A stretch of 64,000 nt of DNA, taken from positions 1-64,000 of the forward strand of contig DF239822.1 in NCBI GenBank assembly GCA_000507305.1. Reading direction: 5' to 3'. The position numbers were made by a program, and so were the translations under genes. Below are positions 10,212-19,352 of this stretch, one piece after another. The notes beneath the pieces are model-generated. The model was not told the DNA's origin. It saw only the letters and a program-made list of their open reading frames with translations, and searched no databases. The DNA comes from Breviolum minutum Mf 1.05b.01. Its lineage: Eukaryota > Sar > Dinophyceae > Suessiales > Symbiodiniaceae. How positions within the stretch are numbered: the first letter of the stretch is position 1; every line of letters starts with the position of its first letter.

Positions 10212-13200
10212 TTAAGCGCCACCGCGTGCAGTCACGCGTCCGCTCAATTTAGGTTTCAGGTTGCCGGTTGCCAGCCAGTCAACAAATGCATTGGCGGTGA
10301 AACATTTGATTTTTTTCTGGTTGATGCTGGCAATTTCAGGGTCATCGTGAGTGTGCAGACACAATTTGTGACTGCTAGCACCTGTTGCCAAGCCTCGCAG
10401 GGTAATGGCAGACCATCCATGCGCACACGCATGCCTTAAGATCATGGTCAAGCCGGGCTCGGCCTCCTTGAAAGAAGTCGTGAGGAACAAGGCGACTGGC
10501 GTGTCCAAAGCTTTAGAGTAAGCCATTCGCACACCAGCCTTGCCATCCAACACACTGCCCGATAGAATCATGCCGCCTTGCAAAGCGGTTATGACCGAAA
10601 CTTTGCGAGGAACAGTCGCTATGTCTGTCAGGACAATGAGGGCAGCAGAGCGAAGGTCCTGCAACGTCAAGGGTGGCTCATGTTCACTGGTCTGTTACTT
10701 TGTCACACTTGTTCTTACAATTTTTTGTGTTCATGATTTTAAATTAAATCATTAAAAGTTGAAACTTGGAATAAGACTCTATATATAGGGATCTTTGCCT
10801 GAGTTGAGCGACTAATGCCAATCTTCTTGAGTTCAGAGAGCCATTTCTGAGAAGTCTGTTGCGCCACTTTGTAAAAATGCACAGGCCCTTGTAAGCCTCT
10901 CAGTGCCTGGCATTGAGACATTTGCATGTCACAGAGTGCCTTCCTCAGCTCCACTTTTTCGATGCGGGTTTTGTCTGCATTGGCCCACTTTTTTGCCACG
11001 CTCGCAGCTTGTATGTGCAAATCAGGTGTGATCTCCTCTGGTAAAAGCAGCTTATCCAGGAAAGCTTCCAATTTACCTTTCTCCTGCAAAGCACATTGCC
11101 TGCGGCTCTCTTTTTCCAAAGACTCCGGAAGCTCTCGCCGCGGACGCTTTGACGGCGGCGTCGTTTGCAGTGCCTCAGCCTGCACCGCCGCTTTGCGTTT
11201 CCGCATGAACTCTGCATGGGACCCTTTTGATTTTCCAGGCGTGACAGCTTTCTTTCCCAAGTCAAACCTGGGCACCACCCGGCGGCGGGCCCTGCCCGAC
11301 TTCAGAAAAGACGCATATAATCGTTGCGATTCAAAAACAACTTCTTGGTCCGCCAAAGAGTCCTGCCCCATGACGACTGCCATGCGGGTGTCGGTGTCAT
11401 CCTTGGCGCTTGCCAATTCGACCGGAGACCGCTTCATCTTGGAAAAGAGTTGCTCTACTCCACTGCTGCTTGCTGTCCATGCTATGAAAGCGCGAAGGAC
11501 TGTAGACAACGCCTCAGAAGTGCCGTACTTGTCCTTTAACCTCTTTGTTGACGTGGTTCTTTCCACGGCAGCTTTCCATGCTGCTTGGTTGCAACTGCCC
11601 TGTTTGAACAATGCGCGGGCCACTGCTATGACACCCATGTACTCCCGCTCCAAACATTCATGCGGCACACCAAATGCTTGCGCAAGCCTCTTTAAAGACT
11701 TCCTCGTCTCCGGGCCCGCCGTCCTGTTCTCGGACGACTTGCCGTCCAGGTCAAAAACACTGAATGCGGACAGCAGGCTCCAGCTCGGGAATTCTGCCTC
11801 CAATGTTAGCACCGCGGCTGAAGTCCAGTCCTGGATGCGGAAATTGAATTTTTATTTAAAGTTTTTGCCGGGAAACAGGTACATCAATTAATTATTAAGA
11901 AATTGACAATTTGAATTTAAATAACAATGAAAGAGGAAGCAAGTCCTGCATCAGCTTGAAAGCACTGTCGATGTCAGTCTGGGAGATGCTGATCTGTCGA
12001 GCCCTCCCATTCAGCAAAACGGTCAAAGGCCCATTTTTTCGAAAGTCTTCCAGGACTTTGCTTGTAAATGTTGGAAGGGTCAGAGCTTTTTTATTTCCAA
12101 ACAAGGCCTCAGCGCTAAGTGCAAACTGTTCCACTTGGGCATTCATCTGCGATACGTCCATGTCCTCCTTGTCCGCAAAACGAGTGAGGTCCATTGTAAT
12201 GGCAGCTGCGTCTGTAATCATGGCCAGCGAGATTGCTTGCTTGCCACTGAAAGTGGCAAGCAACTTGCTGGCCCATGTTGCATCGGTGCGCATGGTGGCC
12301 ACTTTCTCGCACAATTGAACCATGGCCCTCATGTTCTTTGAGATTCTCGACAGCGGTGTCAGGAAGGAAGAAAATCTTTGCTTTGCTGAACACAAAGATG
12401 TGGCAGCATCGCCAGGGATCATCTCACGCCACCAATGTTGAAATACGGGTGAATGATGAATCTTTTGAGAGAACGATTCACGGCCACTCACAAAGTTTTC
12501 CATTAGTCGCATGATTTCCGGGTGATGATCGAAGGGCCGACTGAGGAGCCGGGTTGTCGCGTGAGCAGCGTCTTTTCCCACAAGACACACCTGTGGAAAC
12601 AAAGCTTGGGTGTTCTCCCCATCAGATCTCCGACCACGCATCATTTGTGACGCTAACAACTCAGGCGCAGCTGCATCCGTGACAAGAATTGCTGTTTTGG
12701 CTCGGATGTGAGATTCCAAGTCCCTGTCTTTCTTTCCGGCCTCGATTCTGACCCCTCGAGGTAAATTTAACATAGGAATGCAGAAATCGGAGAGGGCAGC
12801 GCGAGTGGCGGCTAACAAACAGTCTGAGGACCCTGTGCACTTGACCAAACCTAAAACTCCAGAGACCACTGTGAAGTCGGCCAGAGCCGCACGAAAACGT
12901 AAGAGCAATTTGCCCTTGCGCTCATCCCTCATGATGCAGATGCAGGTGGCCGTAGCTAACAGGCGACGATTCCGCGCAAGAATCGATTCTGCCAAGCCAT
13001 ACCTCATTCGACACTTCTTGTCGGACATCTGCCCCCCGTTCCTCGCACTGCCACCTTGTCGCATTGATTTCAAAGCCTCCTGGAATTCTGCGGCGGGAGG
13101 TGCAAGACGTATTGAAGCAGTACCAGCTTCTGCATGAATTGCTGCCTTGTGCGTTTCAGAACTTTCATGCCGATTCAGGGCATACGGCTTGAGGCTTTTG

Positions 13201-13433
13201 GGATGTACCTTGAACTCGCCCCACGGCCCGCATTGCTTCGCCAAGCAGCAGGCTGCGCAACCTGCGCGAACTGATTTTCCTTGGAAAGCCAGTTTCAACC
13301 ACTTTGGCTCCTGCAAACAAGATTTCCACTTCGCCTTATGCTTCTGCCAATGGCAAAGGCTGCACATCTTTTTTTTGCAGGTCTGGCTGTGCTGGTTCAC
13401 CAGCCCAGCAGGCACCAGCTTTGGTTTCCCCAT
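10212..13433 (-). CDS. hAT-like transposase, three exons, about 1010 aa
   Basis: Exons 13433-11946, 11830-10766 and 10691-10212, all phase 0. Residues 20-100 are Cys/His-rich; C59, C62, H89 and H95 (CAACC, then NRHESSETH) resemble a BED-type finger typical of hAT transposases. A middle region with DAAHATTRLLSRPFDHH and GDAATSL is of the length expected for an RNase-H-like domain, though its acidic triad cannot be assigned. Near residues 610-640 TASSSGVEQLFSKMK matches the hAT C-terminal dimerisation signature (A-S-S-x2-V-E-x2-F-S). About 370 further residues follow, longer than usual. Intron 1 (11831-11945) has apparent GA-AG borders; intron 2 (10692-10765) is CAA^GTTTCA to CAG^ACC. No flanking terminal inverted repeats were identified, so it may be a resident or domesticated copy. 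Confidence 0.6.
11831..11945 (-). other. 115-bp intron with GA-AG borders and 7-bp direct repeats
   Basis: Both exon junctions read CAG^GACT (donor CAG^GACTTG, acceptor CAG^GACTGG), so the intron is bounded by a 7-bp direct repeat. Joining there restores the frame exactly, from LMQ to DWTSAA. The interior is AT-rich. Confidence 0.6.
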
Positions 13434-13737
13434 GGCTCGTTTGTGTATTATTGCGACTATGAAAAATTCTTTGTGAGTCGCATTGTCTAATTTCTGCCAA
13501 TTAAATGGTGACTTTTTTCAAATAATTTGCCTCACACAAAAGAGCTGTCCCCACCCCACCAAAGTACTGGAACCCAAAACTGCACAGTCCGTGTAACAAT
13601 AATTTGACTGCCTGGAAATTGTAATAAATTGCTTGAAACTTCCAATGATCCCCACCAGACCTTGCAAAAGAGCGACGTTGACATTTACTGCTGCAGCCCA
13701 CATAAATAAATTGACTGGAAGGGAACGGAACGATTAA

Positions 13738-13869
13738 TGTAGTAGTAGTAGTAATAAGAAGATTCAGAGTAGTACAGTAGTAGTNAGTAGTAGTAGTAGT
13801 AGAAGTAGTAGTAGTAATAGTAGTAGTAATAGAAGAGACGGGGCGCGCGTTTTCAGAAGTAGTACTAAC

Positions 13870-13910
<41 letters not shown>

Positions 13911-14013
13911 CAGTAGCAGTAGTAGTGGAAGTAGTAGTAGAAGTAGTAGTAGTAGTAATAGTAGAAGTAGTAGTAGCAGTAGTAGTAGTAGCAGTAGTAG
14001 TAGAGTCTGGCAG
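13738..14013. repeat. AGT/TAG trinucleotide repeat
   Basis: (AGT)n with GAA and GCA variants, interrupted at 13835-13860 by unique sequence and by one undetermined base near 13785. Confidence 0.95.
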
Positions 14014-14158
14014 GGAACTGGTCCTGGATGTTTGGTTGAGGACGCCGCAATGGGAGGCAGAGGCGGAGGTATGACTGTGACTGACATAAAATCTAACAAC
14101 CCGGAGAAAAAGTGTGAAAAAGTGACACTCAATTGCAGCCGCGCATTTTTTGTCTGCC

Positions 14159-15391
14159 TTACCTGCCGGCCGCTCTCTTCTTAGTCGTGGCCTTGTCAAA
14201 CAAGCGATCACTCAGGTTGGCGGCTGCCTCCCCGCTTGGCACGCGCAGCCAGTAGTCCCTGTCGCCGCCCAACTTAGTCAAGCCACTGGCGTCTAACGCG
14301 TGGCGCAAGACTAGAGTCAACACATTGATGGACATAGCGTCGCCAATGGCTTCATCCACCGTGCGGGCTGGCAATGATTTTGTTGTTGCCACAGCTTCCA
14401 TGGCCTGAATCACAGCAGCAGGCAAACCCTGCAGCCTTCCTGCCTCGCTGCATAGCAAGCGCCGTTTCAGCTTGGGGATGTAATAGGCCCCTTGCTTGAG
14501 CCGTGTCTTGGTCAGACAAGGTGACACATTCACTGAAACATTCTGAAATTTGGCGCTACTGCCCACATCCAGCACATAGCCTTTGGTCCACATCCGGTTT
14601 CCGAGCAGCTCCTGATACCGTGGAAGGTCCAAGACTTCTTGACCTACTTTTTCTTTCTCAAGGAAATGATGGAGGTCAACCTGGTCGGAGCGGGGTGATG
14701 GAAGCGTCAAAGGGCTCGCCAGCACTTCTTTGGCTACGGCGATCAAATACACGCGAGGGCGACTCTGAGGCACTCCAAAGTCCTTTGTGTTCAATTTGGC
14801 AAATTTGAACTCGTACTCCAATGTTTCCAAGATTTTTTGTAGGAAGGTCCACAATTTCCTGTGCGTTTTGTCCAAGATTGCTGCCACTTGTTCTAAAACG
14901 ATCGTTCTGGGACGCGTGGCGACAATGAATTGCAATCCGTACAAAGTCAAACACCCTCTCCTGTCTTTGCAACCTTTTTTTTTCCATAATCGACTATATG
15001 AAGGGCAAGGGTACCCAGCTACATAGAGGTCAGCCACTGGCGCTTGGGCGTTGTCTCTATCCATCATATTTTTGATGTGGTTGGGCAATTCCTGTGTCGA
15101 CCAGCCACACGCCTTTGCCACGGCGTGCATCAGCCGGTATTTGTTGCGATCCGGATCTGATGTCATAATTAATTTGGCCCTGGGCTGACAACCCAAGAGT
15201 GTGAGGGCTATTAGGTCGGAACCGTAGCCGGTGCAATCAGATGCAGCTTTAAATTCCAGATTTTCTTGATGTGGTACTGTCTTGTGTCTCCGAAGTCTTT
15301 CCTTCCAGTTTGCTGCCTGTTGCTTCACAGCTGCTATCAAGCTTTCCAGCTCTTGGGTGCTTACCTGTGCGTTCCGCTTTGGTGGCGGCAT
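14159..15391 (-). CDS. C5 cytosine DNA methyltransferase (Dcm-like)
   Basis: A 410-aa single-exon protein from the ATG at 15391. It transfers a methyl group from S-adenosylmethionine to carbon 5 of cytosine in DNA. Family motifs occur in order: I near residues 51-60 (SDCTGYGSDL, an unusual form of the SAM loop), IV at 125-133 (AGYPCPSYS, catalytic C129), VI at 165-169 (VLEQV, where most enzymes have ENV), VIII at 205-216 (FGVPQSRPRVYL), the RLLCSEAGRLQGLP segment near 311-324, and X at 348-357 (AIGDAMSINV). The target-recognition region is short and there are no BAH, PWWP, chromo or helicase domains, so it resembles bacterial Dcm and the enzymes carried by some eukaryotic retrotransposons rather than Dnmt1 or Dnmt3. 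It is flanked by Z3 and the hAT-like gene on the same strand; no reverse transcriptase was seen nearby. All key residues appear intact. Confidence 0.93.
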   Translation of the reverse strand: MPPPKRNAQVSTQELESLIAAVKQQAANWKERLRRHKTVPHQENLEFKAASDCTGYGSDLIALTLLGCQPRAKLIMTSDPDRNKYRLMHAVAKACGWSTQELPNHIKNMMDRDNAQAPVADLYVAGYPCPSYSRLWKKKGCKDRRGCLTLYGLQFIVATRPRTIVLEQVAAILDKTHRKLWTFLQKILETLEYEFKFAKLNTKDFGVPQSRPRVYLIAVAKEVLASPLTLPSPRSDQVDLHHFLEKEKVGQEVLDLPRYQELLGNRMWTKGYVLDVGSSAKFQNVSVNVSPCLTKTRLKQGAYYIPKLKRRLLCSEAGRLQGLPAAVIQAMEAVATTKSLPARTVDEAIGDAMSINVLTLVLRHALDASGLTKLGGDRDYWLRVPSGEAAANLSDRLFDKATTKKRAAGR

Positions 15392-15646
15392 TTTTGCTTG
15401 AGACTGAAGATGGCCTGCGGTAGAGAAAAAAAATAAAATTGTCGTTGTATGCTCCGGTACCTTACATCAAGATTCAGATTCTGCTGACTTTTATGTGGAT
15501 TTATTATTACTCAGAGATAAAAACATTGACACTTTGAAAAGATTGCTGCCACTGCATGATTCTTGAAGCTGTCTTGGGCTTTGTCTTTCTAAAGCTTGAC
15601 GTGACGAAATTCCTTTTTTTTCGTGCAACTTAGTTGTGAGTGAGTG

Positions 15647-16339
15647 TCAACGGCTGAATCGCCGAATCAGGCAGGCTGTGTTTTCCAGCCAGCCAGCCAG
15701 ACCATCAATGTCAGACACTGGCGCTGCTGCCGGGGCAGCAGACGCTTTTGGGCCAGCTTGTCGTGCTGGCGCCATGTCCGTCCGGGTCGAACCTTGATTC
15801 TGCGGCTGTGCTGCAGTGGCCTCTGCAGGTTCTGGCTTGCCAGCACCTACCTGCTTCGGGTTCTTGTCCTTGTCTGGCAGCGGGTCCTGCTTTTTGAGCC
15901 ATTCCCGTTTAGCCATTTTAACAGCAACGTCCCACTTGACATTCTTGGTGTTGTAGTAATGGAAGCGTAAATGACGCTGGCTGTGCTGGAGATGCATTCG
16001 CATTCCCGTCTCGCCTTTCACCCATTGAGAACACGTGTCACATTGTTGCCAAACCTCATCGTCATCGTCGGCGGGCGTCCCGTCAGGGTTCGAATTTTGC
16101 TTTTCGTCCTGCCTTTTCCTGTCACTGTCACTGTGTTTTTTTGATGTTCTCTCTTTGTCGTCCTTCTTCTCCTTCTTCTCTTGTTTCTCCTTTCTCCTCT
16201 CAGGCTCACGTCTAGGGTGGCGGGAGCGACTTCTCAGGCTCACTGTCGTAGGACACTCTGCTTTTTTGCTGCGGCGTCGCCGCTGGCTGGAGCTGCGGTT
16301 TCTCTTGGGGCTGCGGGACCCCGAAGAATAATCCGACAT
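15647..16339 (-). CDS. Z3: RS/KE-rich protein with a CCHH zinc finger
   Basis: A 230-aa paralogue of Z1 and Z2. The chosen ATG at 16339 gives MSDYSSGSRSPKRNRSSSQR; an in-frame upstream ATG at 16408 would add 23 residues. Order: an RS-rich N-terminus, a Lys/Glu/Asp charged tract (about 55-95), the CCHH finger (CDTC, GETGMRMH, SQRH; C-x2-C-x12-H-x6-H, one residue shorter than in Z1 and Z2), the following Trp/Ala segment WDVAVKMAKREW, a Pro/Ala/Gln linker, and the shared tail LAGWLENTACLIRRFSR. It lies 255 bp upstream of the methyltransferase start on the same strand. A micro-hairpin array begins about 200 bp upstream. Nuclear nucleic-acid binding is inferred only. Confidence 0.8.
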   Translation of the reverse strand: MSDYSSGSRSPKRNRSSSQRRRRSKKAECPTTVSLRSRSRHPRREPERRKEKQEKKEKKDDKERTSKKHSDSDRKRQDEKQNSNPDGTPADDDDEVWQQCDTCSQWVKGETGMRMHLQHSQRHLRFHYYNTKNVKWDVAVKMAKREWLKKQDPLPDKDKNPKQVGAGKPEPAEATAAQPQNQGSTRTDMAPARQAGPKASAAPAAAPVSDIDGLAGWLENTACLIRRFSR

Positions 16340-16539
16340 ATTATCTTGGGCCTTGGCCGAGGCTGGGCAGTGGCAGTTGTCAACAACACCACCCGCCACC
16401 AACACCATCCGTATAGACCTGAGCACGACGAGAGACGGTGGGAGAATACTATTATGTTTTTCAAAATAAATGTCCTATTATTATTTAAGAATTCAAACAT
16501 AAGATTCTATAACTCGGAAGGGCCGGAGGTATTGCCGGG

Positions 16540-16878
16540 CCAAGCCGCAGGCTGTCAAGCCGACGTCCTGGAAACGCTGGCTCGCAAGCAAGTTTGAAAG
16601 CCCGAAGGCTGCTCGCCCGAAGGCGTTGAAGCCCGCAGGCTCATGCGGCCCACGGGCTTCTGAGACCTTAGAAGCCCGCAGGCTATATGAGCCCGAAGGC
16701 TATTGAGCCCGTAGGCTATTGAGCCCGTAGGCTACTGGCCCGAAGGCTACTGGCCCGAAGGCGCTGCGCCCGAAGGCTGCAAGCCCGCAGGCTATATGAC
16801 TACTATGAGCCCGCAGGCAATACCCACCCGAAGGCCAGGCTATGACTACTCGCCCGAAGGCACTGCACCCGCAGGTGC
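16540..16878. repeat. Covarying micro-hairpin array 2 (CGNA loops)
   Basis: About 15 units. Examples: AGCC-CGAA-GGCT (16599-16610), CGCC-CGAA-GGCG (16614-16625), AGCC-CGCA-GGCT (16630-16641, 16673-16684, 16782-16793), AGCC-CGTA-GGCT (16706-16717, 16722-16733), GCACC-CGCA-GGTGC (16865-16878). Spacing is irregular. It is the same unit type as the array at 7265-7447, but dominated by AGCC/GGCT stems. Confidence 0.85.
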
Positions 16879-17528
16879 CAAGCCAGGCTTTTGAAAGCCA
16901 GCTCTGAAGATTTGTCGTCGACCCCCATTATAGTACTAGTAGGAACACCAATTATGGTGACTTGACCAATTATTAAATAATAATAACTAAGAGAGTCAGG
17001 TGCAGCCAAGGTGCTTATGTCACGGCGGCCGCAGAGGCGGACTGTCACGAAGCATTGGGCCAAAAAACAAATGGCGAGAATCGGCTTTTGTCCTGCTGTT
17101 CTTGTTGTTTATGTTCACGGTTTTTTGTTGTGCTGTTTGTTGTGCGAAGTGCGAAGCGTTGGAACATGTCACACACAATTTCTATAGGCAAGTTTTTCTT
17201 CTGATTTATATACTCAAATTCTTCTGGTGGGTGTTGTCCTTTTGGCGGCCCTCAAAGGAAAACCCAAGTTGTGTGGGCCAGAGAAGGCCAGAAAGTAAAA
17301 CAATCTAGCTGCCAGAAGGACAGCAATTTTGAAACCTATAAAGTGTAGCCTGAATAGCCTTTAAAACAAAAAAAAGCCATCTTCAGCGGCCTCTTTCATA
17401 GAGCAGCAACAAACACCAAAAATATATTATGAATTATTGCTTATGTACAGCTTCGCGGTTTTCCAAACGCACCTCTTTTTTTTATCGGGCCATGGTCACA
17501 AGTATCACAGCAACGTATCGTGCAAGCT
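16879..17528. other. Intergenic, no gene seen
   Basis: No convincing ORF. The 86-codon minus frame across 16803-17063 runs through the hairpin array and lacks coding character. Confidence 0.55.
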
Positions 17529-18163
17529 TCATTGCCCTGGCTGCTCTTCTTCTGACTTGCAATCTTCATCCAACTGAAACTGTGATTCAGAAGCTTCTGG
17601 CACATCGGGCCCCACATAAGTGAGAAGACGTCGTGTTGGCGGTGCCTTGCATAACAAAGCCTTGGCTTTTGCCGGCGCGGCTTGAGTGTTGACCTGTTCG
17701 TCGCTACTTTGACCTCCGCCAATGGTCCGCTGGCTCCCTTCTGTCAGTTTTTGGGCAAGCTGGTCTGTAGCCGCAGCTTTCAGTGTCTTAGCCCGATTGC
17801 TCAAGCTAATCAAGAAGGCCGCCGTTGCAGTCAGTTCAGAACGGTCCACTTCCAGTTCCTGCATCATGTCAGGGTTTTCAGTCAGGAAATCGTCGACTTC
17901 CTCCCAGGCATGACCTGCCTCTCGGATGCTATGGCAAAGCCAGTTCAGGTCTTCCAATTTTTGGACTTCCAGTCTGCCGCCTGACAACATCTCAGCCGTT
18001 CGAAGTCCACCGCCAGAGCAAACACCACAAAAACAAGTGAGTTGAGCCAAAATACCGCTACAGGCCAGAGAATCAACTCACGCAAATTCAAAAATAATAT
18101 GCCAAAACAGATGCATGCCCAGGCATATTGCCCCTTCTGCCGGGCTTTTTTCCTCTTAAGCAT
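17529..18163 (-). CDS. Hypothetical protein, possibly two exons
   Basis: The main open frame (from 18050 on the minus strand) ends at 17529 and encodes a helical, Leu/Glu-rich region (VQKLEDLNWLCHSIREAGHA) followed by an acidic C-terminus. The first ATG inside it gives MLSGGRLEV. Alternatively, exon 18163-18082 (MLKRKKARQKGQ then a hydrophobic stretch) can join exon 17980-17529 through a 101-bp intron with GTGAGT donor and CAG acceptor; the frame is kept. A spliced-leader-like sequence lies at 18042-18064, just 5' of the main frame, which favours a start downstream of it. Function is not recognised. Confidence 0.45.
18042..18064 (-). other. Spliced-leader-like sequence
   Basis: On the minus strand, GTAGCGGTATTTTGGCTCAA shares GTAGC and the 12-mer ATTTTGGCTCAA with the published dinoflagellate spliced leader, differing by two extra bases in between. 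It lies at the 5' edge of the 17529 frame, where a relict leader from a reinserted mRNA would be expected. Confidence 0.35.
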
Positions 18164-18249
18164 GCGAGTTTAGTTAGCGCTATACTTGCTGACGCGCGCG
18201 CGCTCGAAACAAATCGAGCTCGCTCGAGAGACGAGATGTGCTAATCACA

Positions 18250-18789
18250 TTAAATAGAATACGCCTTGGGGCTCCAAAACCCGTCTTCGCTACTAAGATC
18301 GCCATAAAAAATCTCATCCTCTTCGTCATCCAAAAAGTCTCCTATCTCGGACTCGGCATTTTCAAATGGCGTGTCTGGAAGCTTCAAATCTGTAAGAAGG
18401 AAAAAATTAGGGTCTGTTTGAACTCCTTGTGTTTTTGGTGGCAGCGGGCTCTCCGCCCGAACTGCTTGTTGAACCAAACGGCCAGATGGCTTCCGATGCA
18501 TTGACTCGGTTTTTTCTTCTGCCGTTGAATCTGTTTTTTGTTTCTTGCTGTTCCCTTTCTCGCGCTGCGAGTTGTAAGAGGCCCAGTTCGATTTACCACT
18601 CCTGCGGCCTTTTTTCCGAGACCAATTGGATTTGCCACTTTTCTTTTTAGCCTGAGGGTGCCCTGAAGCCTGTGCCTCAGCACTATTGAGCTCAGGCTGT
18701 GGTGAATGGGGACGTTTCGGCCCCGAAGGGCCACTCTGGGCTGCAAATTCTCGATTATTTTTAGGCTGCGATTTGGAAGAAGAGGCCAT
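18250..18789 (-). CDS. Hypothetical basic/acidic low-complexity protein
   Basis: A 179-aa ORF from the ATG at 18789. The first two thirds are basic and Ser/Pro/Lys-rich with a duplicated SGKSNW motif; the C-terminus is acidic (FLDDEEDEIFYGDLSSEDG). Such bipolar charge suggests a disordered nuclear or chromatin-associated protein; no family is recognised. It is the first gene of the left block before the N gap, so upstream exons could be hidden. Confidence 0.5.
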   Translation of the reverse strand: MASSSKSQPKNNREFAAQSGPSGPKRPHSPQPELNSAEAQASGHPQAKKKSGKSNWSRKKGRRSGKSNWASYNSQREKGNSKKQKTDSTAEEKTESMHRKPSGRLVQQAVRAESPLPPKTQGVQTDPNFFLLTDLKLPDTPFENAESEIGDFLDDEEDEIFYGDLSSEDGFWSPKAYSI

Positions 18790-18831
18790 AATGCCAATTA
18801 TTTTTTCTGAAGGCTTGGGCCGTAACTGAAA

Positions 18832-19352
18832 NNNNNNNNNNNNNNNNNNNNNNNNNNNNNNNNNNNNNNNNNNNNNNNNNNNNNNNNNNNNNNNNNNNNN
18901 NNNNNNNNNNNNNNNNNNNNNNNNNNNNNNNNNNNNNNNNNNNNNNNNNNNNNNNNNNNNNNNNNNNNNNNNNNNNNNNNNNNNNNNNNNNNNNNNNNNN
19001 NNNNNNNNNNNNNNNNNNNNNNNNNNNNNNNNNNNNNNNNNNNNNNNNNNNNNNNNNNNNNNNNNNNNNNNNNNNNNNNNNNNNNNNNNNNNNNNNNNNN
19101 NNNNNNNNNNNNNNNNNNNNNNNNNNNNNNNNNNNNNNNNNNNNNNNNNNNNNNNNNNNNNNNNNNNNNNNNNNNNNNNNNNNNNNNNNNNNNNNNNNNN
19201 NNNNNNNNNNNNNNNNNNNNNNNNNNNNNNNNNNNNNNNNNNNNNNNNNNNNNNNNNNNNNNNNNNNNNNNNNNNNNNNNNNNNNNNNNNNNNNNNNNNN
19301 NNNNNNNNNNNNNNNNNNNNNNNNNNNNNNNNNNNNNNNNNNNNNNNNNNNN
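18832..19352. other. Assembly gap (N)
   Basis: 521 undetermined bases separating two regions of different composition and repeat content. Confidence 1.

Noticed and set aside
10926..11891. 321-codon plus-strand ORF
   Set aside because: It is antisense to exon 2 of the hAT-like gene, which carries the recognisable motif and splice borders.
13501..14211. Thr- and Leu-rich minus ORFs
   Set aside because: Translations of the AGT repeat, with an undetermined base inside.
16540..16878. CRISPR-like array
   Set aside because: Units are 12-14 bp palindromes with irregular, very short spacing and varying sequence. There are no constant repeats with unique spacers.
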